Source of the DNA: Deltaproteobacteria bacterium
GTDB lineage: Bacteria; Desulfobacterota; Desulfomonilia; Desulfomonilales; Desulfomonilaceae
Length of the DNA stretch: 57,686 nt
Assembly (NCBI GenBank): GCA_021777225.1
Contig: JAJYDQ010000018.1
Location: forward strand, 1-57,686
Direction: 5' to 3'
The notes beneath the pieces were generated by a model. The model was not told the origin of the DNA and searched no databases. It saw only the letters and a list, made by a program, of their open reading frames with translations. Every line of letters starts with the position of its first letter. Position 1 is the stretch's first letter. A program made the position numbers and the translations under genes. Positions 52,398 to 57,686 of this stretch are shown in pieces.

Positions 52398-52989
52398 AAA
52401 CGTTTCCTTTAATCGATCTAGATATCATTTACAATATTTTTCAGGATCTGGAATTTACACCCTAGCCCCGCCCAAATCTGAAATACGAATAACTTCAGCT
52501 CCAGTATCTAAACTAATGCCCTAACAGTTAGAGTACCCAAGGGAACCTTTGTGTCCAGAGTTGTCTTAAAAAATTAATCTTGACTATTATCCTCTACATT
52601 AGGAATAAATTCTTTTTGGAAAAATTTTTTGATTCCGAGGTGGATCTGGTCATTAAGGACACCATCAAACCCAGGATACGTTTGACTATCCTTGAGGAGA
52701 CAGTTTATGCGGGATTATAGACTGTACCTCGATGACATCCTTGAATCTTGTGGCAAGATCCGAAAAAAATACCTGTCCTCGAAACACAGACCCGAAAGGC
52801 GCTGGATGAATGATTGCACAGCCTATTGCGCCAGCCTTCAATTGCATTGAATCCAGCGGACGTTGGCGCCATGACCGCTGAGATTGATGCAATAAAAGAT
52901 GAAGACAGAAGAGCAGAAGAGCAGAAGGGAAGTGTTTTAGATGCCTTTGAAAACCATCCTCTGGATTGTCCAGATAGCGAATGAAAGGA
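52398..52989. other. Gap with a second MNT/HEPN remnant
   Basis: About 590 bases. The only recognisable content is the remnant at 52603-52850. A short GAAGAGCA direct repeat lies at 52900-52930. No intact gene is seen. Confidence 0.55.
52603..52850 (+). pseudogene. Second MNT/HEPN toxin-antitoxin remnant
   Basis: The first part reads KFFLEKFFDSEVDLVIKD and TILEETVYAGL, the C-terminal third of an MNT antitoxin with no N-terminus. MRDYRLYLDDILESCGKI at 52707 is the start of its HEPN partner, which soon degrades. The 145 bases around the junction are roughly 85-90% identical to those around 49513-49657. Confidence 0.7.
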
Positions 52990-54312
52990 TTATGATATCT
53001 TGCGCAACTTTGTCTGAGGCTTGATAGTTCGTCCGCTAACTTTTCTATAGACCCATTCAGCCACGAGGCAAACGGGAATCAACACAAACATGGTCACAAA
53101 GGCGGGTTTAGAATTCTGGTATATGTAGAATCCAAGGATAGCCGCCATTACCAGGCATGCTATGATTGATGCCCATATTATGCGCCTATTGGCTCCAGTT
53201 TCTGAAGTTAGCTTCAGGTGCGCCGCGTTTACGCAGGCGTAAATTAGCAAAAATGCCCCGCTCCCCATCATGGCCACGCCGGACAAGTCGAAAAACAGGA
53301 TGAATATAATGATAAGAGCCGAGGTAATTACAAGTCCTCCTGTCCCTCCTTGCCAGATTGTTCGTGAAAACACGTCCGGAAGCTCACCATCTCGAGCGAG
53401 CATGTATGAAACGTTGGCAGCCCCAAAAAGCGTTGCGTTAACAGCGGATGCGGTTGAAAATAATGCGCCTACGGCAATTAGCCGAAATCCCAGATTTCCC
53501 AGGAATGGTTTAGCCGCTTCGGCCAGGGCATAATCTCTTGCCGCCAGGATGTCCTTGACAGCGAGATTCCCTATAACCGCAACCGATACTAACAAATAGA
53601 GCGCGATTACAGCTATGACGCTAAGATATAGCGCTATAGGGAGCGATTTCCGAGGATCATCCATATCTTCAGCCGCATTGGTAACGAGGCCGAATCCTTC
53701 GTACCCTATGAAGAGCACGCCCGCACCGAACAGGATTCCAGAGGGTCCGACCCAGTGCGTTGGTGAAAGATACGATGGTTGAATAAAGAATAGGCCGGTT
53801 ATGGCGAATAATAGCAATATCAGAAGCTTAACCGCTACGATAAAAGTTTCTGATTTACCAACAACACCCGGTCCAATGAAATTCACACCTGTAAAGAGCA
53901 GCACTACCATTGTTCCGATGAATTTGGGAAGCCATCCAGCCGAATTTTGAGGTAAAAAGGTCATAAAGTACGCTGCAAATGCCTGCGCATAAAGGGCTAG
54001 GGCTATGATGTAGCCTACCCACATATAAATGTTTATCCCTCCGCTTAATACCCCATCGCCTAACCCCTGCACAAGGAATTCAACGGCCCCGCCGGATGAT
54101 GGAAATCGAGTGCCCAATTTAGCGTAAGAATAGGTGGATAGAAGAGCGATCAGGCCACCAATAAGAAACGAAAGCCACATTGCGGCCCCCGCTGCCTGGG
54201 CTACTACTCCCAGAATGGAAAAAATACCGGCCCCTACCATGCCGCCAATCCCAATGGACATGGCCGCAAAAAGCCCAATCGAGTTTCGAGTAGATTTCTG
54301 TTTGTTAGGCAA
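52990..54312 (-). CDS. APC-family amino acid permease
   Basis: A 440-residue inner membrane transporter with about 12 TM segments. The N-terminal GIGGMVGAGIFSILG is the APC-family substrate-binding motif in TM1. The TTG start at 54312 follows GGAGG at ideal spacing; the longer frame has no site. Substrate cannot be told from sequence by eye; cationic or neutral amino acids are usual for the family. Confidence 0.85.
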   Translation of the reverse strand: MPNKQKSTRNSIGLFAAMSIGIGGMVGAGIFSILGVVAQAAGAAMWLSFLIGGLIALLSTYSYAKLGTRFPSSGGAVEFLVQGLGDGVLSGGINIYMWVGYIIALALYAQAFAAYFMTFLPQNSAGWLPKFIGTMVVLLFTGVNFIGPGVVGKSETFIVAVKLLILLLFAITGLFFIQPSYLSPTHWVGPSGILFGAGVLFIGYEGFGLVTNAAEDMDDPRKSLPIALYLSVIAVIALYLLVSVAVIGNLAVKDILAARDYALAEAAKPFLGNLGFRLIAVGALFSTASAVNATLFGAANVSYMLARDGELPDVFSRTIWQGGTGGLVITSALIIIFILFFDLSGVAMMGSGAFLLIYACVNAAHLKLTSETGANRRIIWASIIACLVMAAILGFYIYQNSKPAFVTMFVLIPVCLVAEWVYRKVSGRTIKPQTKLRKIS

Positions 54313-54537
54313 GGTATTGGCCTCCAGGTCAAACAAGTGAGTTTTGTAACTGAAGCGCAACTACGAGCCTTTTGTCATAGAGACTTAATAAGCGTATTAG
54401 ACGCTCTATTGCCAGAATATTCAACCTTTTTGGGTTGATTTCATGCGTAGTCTGGAAAGTACCGCAAAAAAATCGCAGTTTCACAAGCAAAGAGCGTCCT
54501 GAATTACTGAATGGTTTCACTTTGCGGCTATATCAAA

Positions 54538-55332
54538 TCACAACCCATGTGTAACGGCGATCTTTTCGAACATAACAGCCAGTCCTGTAGCGATCCTGTA
54601 AATTGAATCAATCGTCAGATTGTCCTCCGCTGTGTCGTCAAAGAATAGATTCAGTGCCGATTCCAGGGGCCCGTCAGGTTTCCAGTAGCAAATGAGGATT
54701 GGCAATTTCGGCAAAGGACGCAAAACTACCGCGATGTCTGAATTAAAAGCGCTCGGAGCCGGTTTTGCGCTGAAAATCTGGACCATGAATTCGAATACAT
54801 CAGGGTGGGCGTCGGCTATCTGTTTTAGAGGCTTTTCGCAGCGTTGTCCGAAAAGACCGGCCCAAACCGCCCCGTTCATGAGTTCACGCAATGGAACCCA
54901 GTTTCCCGAAGGTGGTTTACCAGAGCAGGACGCCACGTAATCGAGGATCGGGGTTGTGACCCATCTGTGTACATGGCATTCGGATGAGATGTTTGCGTTA
55001 GAGTCGACACGAAAATCCTTGCCGAGCACCTTCAGAGTGATGCTGTCTCCGGAAAATTGTCCGCCAAGGCGTTCAGCGGAAGAGGCAAGATCCACTTGAG
55101 CGGCTTTTTCTTTTAACAGGGTAAATGCACGTTCTTCTTCAGAGTCCAACGCCGGGGCATCAGAGTTACAATGGCTGAAGGCCTCGATGACAGCTTTATC
55201 AACATGAGGACACTCCTCCAGGTTCTTTTCACCTTTGAACACTGCGGCGGCAAAGGCCAGGCAAGTAGGAACACGACAGTCCCGGCAATTGTTTCTCGGT
55301 AGTACCTTAAAAATTTCCATGGCATTTTTCAT
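54538..55332 (-). CDS. DUF3786-like protein with N-terminal Fe-S motif
   Basis: A 264-residue protein starting MKNAMEIFKV after AGAAGGAAG. Residues 14-45 carry NCRDCRVPTCLAFAAAVFKG and ECP, the four-cysteine Fe-S motif of the Cdh/Acs gamma-subunit type (PF04060-like). The remainder (VLGKDFRV, GQFSGDSITLKVLG, LPKLPILICYW) matches DUF3786, known from anaerobes. Possibly a corrinoid or redox partner protein; function not established. Confidence 0.7.
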   Translation of the reverse strand: MKNAMEIFKVLPRNNCRDCRVPTCLAFAAAVFKGEKNLEECPHVDKAVIEAFSHCNSDAPALDSEEERAFTLLKEKAAQVDLASSAERLGGQFSGDSITLKVLGKDFRVDSNANISSECHVHRWVTTPILDYVASCSGKPPSGNWVPLRELMNGAVWAGLFGQRCEKPLKQIADAHPDVFEFMVQIFSAKPAPSAFNSDIAVVLRPLPKLPILICYWKPDGPLESALNLFFDDTAEDNLTIDSIYRIATGLAVMFEKIAVTHGL

Positions 55333-55499
55333 TTGAATAACTTCCTTCTCATTCACCCCATGCCTTACGGCTGCGCTATGCTTTCTTACAATCTTCCACA
55401 ATGCTGACTTGAGAAAAGACTCAGGGGAAGGATTGATGTCATTGTGTGGCGTGAATCTGTAACGTTCATGAACCAGGAAGACATGTCTCTGAAGTATTT

Positions 55500-55907
55500 T
55501 TACGCCTCGTAATGCCTCGCTTCTATGAGGTTTCCTTCCGGATCCCGAAAATAAATCGATGTCCCGTTACCATGCGCTCCCCAACGCTGGACCGGTCCTT
55601 CCTCTATCGGGACGGAATTTGCATCAAGTCGCTCCAGGAGTTCCCGCCAGGCCTCTTTGCTCAATGCGATGCAGAAGTGGTTCAAATTGTCGCGGCCTTC
55701 CCCCAACCGAGCTTTTTGACGCCACATTTCTTTCGGAAACAGGTCGATGATCGTGTCCGCATTGAGCCGCACAGATGGGAATGGGACTTTCCCGGCGCGG
55801 TATTCGTCAAGCCGTTCGGTGGGAAACATAAGTACCTGTGAATAAAAAGCCATCATCTTTTCGTCGTCTTCGACGTTCAATACTATGTGGTCCATTACGC
55901 ATTGCAT
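55500..55907 (-). CDS. VOC-family (glyoxalase-like) protein
   Basis: A 135-residue protein starting MQCVMDHIVLNVED after GGAGGGATTGACC. It has the paired beta-alpha-beta-beta-beta modules of the vicinal-oxygen-chelate fold: DHIVLNV at the start, LNHFCIALS in the middle and SIYFRDPEGNLIEARHYE at the end. The His, His and Glu are the usual metal ligands. Substrate unknown; metal-dependent lyases and dioxygenases share this fold. Confidence 0.82.
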   Translation of the reverse strand: MQCVMDHIVLNVEDDEKMMAFYSQVLMFPTERLDEYRAGKVPFPSVRLNADTIIDLFPKEMWRQKARLGEGRDNLNHFCIALSKEAWRELLERLDANSVPIEEGPVQRWGAHGNGTSIYFRDPEGNLIEARHYEA

Positions 55908-56022
55908 GGTCAATCCCTCCGGAACATCTGCGTGGATTGTCGCAAATTTGATTTCAATCCGCAATAGAAGTAAAATCGTATGAGCATTGACTGCTGGCGG
56001 TACTTCATATTGGAGGCTGGTC

Positions 56023-56889
56023 ATGTCAAAAGTTTCTGACGTCTCGTTTGAGAAGGTCATACCAACGGCCTGGGGCGTAGCTTTCCGAAGAACTTTAACG
56101 TCCATACCGCTTTGTCAGGAGATCTTCAGTATTCTTGACAAAAGCCTGACTGACCTGGCAGACCGAACAAAACTCGAACAACTCAAACGGCCCAAACTTG
56201 CCCCATTCTTTGAAGCCCGGTACCTGCTCACTCAGAAACTCTTAAAGGAAAACCCTACCAATCAGGTCCTTGAACTTGCTTCGGGACTTTGCCCTCGCGG
56301 AATCCTACTGACTGAGAATGCAGATATAACTTATGTCGAAATTGATTTCCCAAGCACGATAGAACAAAAAACAAAGATAATAGAAGAACTTGTTAGCCTA
56401 CGGAAGATCGACCGCAGGCCAAATCTACGCTTCCTCGCCGGGAACGTCCTTGATCCAAATGTAATTGATTTAGCTGCAAGCTTTTTTCAGCAGGCGCCGA
56501 TAACTATCATTAACGAAGGTCTTATGCGCTACCAGTGGTTCGATAACAAAGCCCTTGTGGGTAAAAACAATCTTCACTTGTTACGCAGATTTGGTGGAAC
56601 ATGGATCACACCGGATATCACGCTTCCGGAACAGAATACCATTCGGAAAGCGGTAATTCAGCAGACCATGGAACTAACCGGGATCGATGTTAGCGAGAAT
56701 GCTTTTCCAGATGCGGCCCATGCTAAATCGTTCTTCGAGACATTAGGCTTCGAAGTGGAACAACGGTCATTCATAGAAGTGACGGATCAGCTCACCTCGC
56801 CGAAAAGATTAGGTATGTCTGAGAGTGAGGTCGAGCAAATGATCTCCTGGAGGGTAGCTTTTGTTATGAGAAACAGGAAATCAGAATGA
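56023..56889 (+). CDS. LCMT-type SAM-dependent methyltransferase
   Basis: A 288-residue protein starting MSKVSDVSFE after GGAGGCTGGTC. It shows VLELASGLCPRGI as SAM-binding loop, TYVEIDFPSTIEQK, FLAGNVLDPNV and TIINEGLMRYQ, the order seen in leucine carboxyl methyltransferase-like (PF04072) enzymes. Divergent from the VOC gene across 115 bases and convergent with the activase. The substrate is unknown. Confidence 0.75.
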   Translation: MSKVSDVSFEKVIPTAWGVAFRRTLTSIPLCQEIFSILDKSLTDLADRTKLEQLKRPKLAPFFEARYLLTQKLLKENPTNQVLELASGLCPRGILLTENADITYVEIDFPSTIEQKTKIIEELVSLRKIDRRPNLRFLAGNVLDPNVIDLAASFFQQAPITIINEGLMRYQWFDNKALVGKNNLHLLRRFGGTWITPDITLPEQNTIRKAVIQQTMELTGIDVSENAFPDAAHAKSFFETLGFEVEQRSFIEVTDQLTSPKRLGMSESEVEQMISWRVAFVMRNRKSE

Positions 56890-56908
56890 CTGGATTTGTC
56901 TCTTGTCC

Positions 56909-57667
56909 TCAATCTTTTTTTCGTATTCCGTATAGGGCCGCCCCGAGAGCCCCAATCATTTCCGGGTCTTCGGGGATCAGGACTTCGTCAGCCATTTCAC
57001 GACGGACGAGTTCAACTATGCATGGATTTAGGGCCACTCCCCCGGAAAAGACTATGGGACCGGTCATAGTAACCCTTCTCAACATTGAAATTGAACGTTT
57101 AACCACCGAAAGATGTAACGCAAAGGCTATGTCCCGTGGACGACTACCTCGAGCCATGAGAGAGGTCGCTTCAGCTTCAGCGAATACCGTGCACATACTG
57201 TTGATTTTAAGACCCTCGACCCCTGCTAAGGCAAAACTGCCAAATTCCTCGATCGGGACCTGGAAACTTGTGGCCATAAACTCCAGGAACTTGCCAGTGC
57301 CTGCGGCGCAACGGTCATTCATTTCGAACTTCTGAGCCTTCCCTCTAAGGTCCAACGAAATGGCTTTAGTATCCTGACCACCTATGTCAAGGATCGCCTG
57401 ACATTCTGAAAACATGTGTCTGGCTCCAAGAGCGTGCGCCTGAATTTCCGTTATAGAATGGCCGCCAAAGTTTTCCTGCGCAAGCCTCCGCCCGTATCCA
57501 GTCGCAATAAGGCGGTCGCTCTCAATTCCATCTAGTAGTTTTGTGGCCTGACCCAAAGGATTAAATGTCGTTTCAACCCTTCTGTTCACGACCATTTTCC
57601 GATCACTGGAATCTATACTAACTATTTTGATGGTTCTGGACCCGATGTCGATCCCTGTAGAAATCAA
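56909..57667 (-). CDS. BcrA/HgdC-type dehydratase activator ATPase
   Basis: A 252-residue ASKHA-fold ATPase that feeds electrons to 2-hydroxyacyl-CoA dehydratases or benzoyl-CoA reductase-like enzymes. GIDIGSRTIK is the phosphate-1 motif, DIGGQDTKAI phosphate-2, and the [4Fe-4S] cysteines are in NDRCAAGTGKFLE and NSMCTVFAEAE. The TTG at 57667 has AGGAG six bases upstream and is preferred over an upstream TTG. The partner dehydratase genes probably lie beyond the window end. Confidence 0.88.
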   Translation of the reverse strand: MISTGIDIGSRTIKIVSIDSSDRKMVVNRRVETTFNPLGQATKLLDGIESDRLIATGYGRRLAQENFGGHSITEIQAHALGARHMFSECQAILDIGGQDTKAISLDLRGKAQKFEMNDRCAAGTGKFLEFMATSFQVPIEEFGSFALAGVEGLKINSMCTVFAEAEATSLMARGSRPRDIAFALHLSVVKRSISMLRRVTMTGPIVFSGGVALNPCIVELVRREMADEVLIPEDPEMIGALGAALYGIRKKD

Positions 57668-57686
57668 TCCCAACTCCTAATAAGCC

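Noticed and set aside
1-57686. tRNA or rRNA genes
   Set aside because: No cloverleaf with a CCA-adjacent acceptor or rRNA core sequence was recognised by eye; a tRNAscan run would settle it.

Overview
The window reads as a chromosomal segment of a Gram-negative anaerobe, most probably a member of the Desulfobacterota (former Deltaproteobacteria). The pointers are a BcrA/HgdC-type [4Fe-4S] dehydratase activase, a DUF3786-like protein with an Fe-S motif, a short ArgA-like acetyltransferase, LarE, PBP1A with outer-membrane-type neighbours, and a gas vesicle cluster that includes a CDC48-type ATPase. The species is not determined here, and I saw no rRNA or tRNA gene.

Layout. (1) 675-12595, minus strand: a tailed-phage-like morphogenesis block (portal, scaffold-like protein, XhlA-like and other small membrane proteins, NlpC/P60 lysin, holin-like protein, adaptor, tail/stabilisation-like protein, cysteine-rich protein, Ala/Gln-rich coil protein). 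It has no recognisable major capsid protein, terminase, integrase or replication gene, and its gaps hold composite palindromic repeats (REPIN-like) plus a second short inverted-repeat family. (2) 12908-26055: ordinary housekeeping genes (lipoprotein, ArgA-like GNAT, recN, nadK, rarA, ECF sigma/anti-sigma with two Spy/ZraP-like periplasmic proteins, larE, mnmA, PBP1A, RNase Z-like hydrolase). (3) 26392-41014: a gas vesicle regulon. An NtrC-type activator, Hsp20 (GvpH-like) and a two-domain CDC48/VAT-like AAA+ ATPase lead into two gvpF/L genes, a PAS histidine kinase, a receiver protein, gvpA with a textbook -24/-12 (sigma-54) promoter, a GvpC-like 33-residue-repeat protein, a CxxCxGxG zinc protein, gvpN, three small unassigned genes, a third gvpF/L, gvpG, two more gvpA-family genes and gvpK. 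(4) 41234-45923: two large, paralogous histidine kinases. The second has eight tandem AAGAC pentamers just upstream of its coding frame, which looks like a contingency locus. (5) 46484-52900: a degraded defence/mobile island with an intact HigBA pair, two solitary type I-E-like CRISPR repeats, IS remnants, a frameshifted macro-domain (DarG-like) gene, an AAA ATPase stub with a stop codon, two MNT/HEPN remnants, an antitoxin-like gene with a truncated PIN partner, and an intact HD-dNTPase/YwgA-like pair. (6) 52990-57686: APC permease, DUF3786-like protein, VOC protein, LCMT-type methyltransferase and the dehydratase activase.

How the parts fit. The gas vesicle block is the coherent system. The sigma-54 activator at its 5' end, the kinase and receiver inside it, and the -24/-12 promoter at gvpA suggest signal-controlled, sigma-54-dependent synthesis of buoyancy organelles. 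Two chaperone-like genes (Hsp20, CDC48) appear co-transcribed with the activator. The 18-20 kb block looks like a self-contained envelope/metal-stress response. All functions are read from motif and family recognition in the translated sequence; no database search was run.
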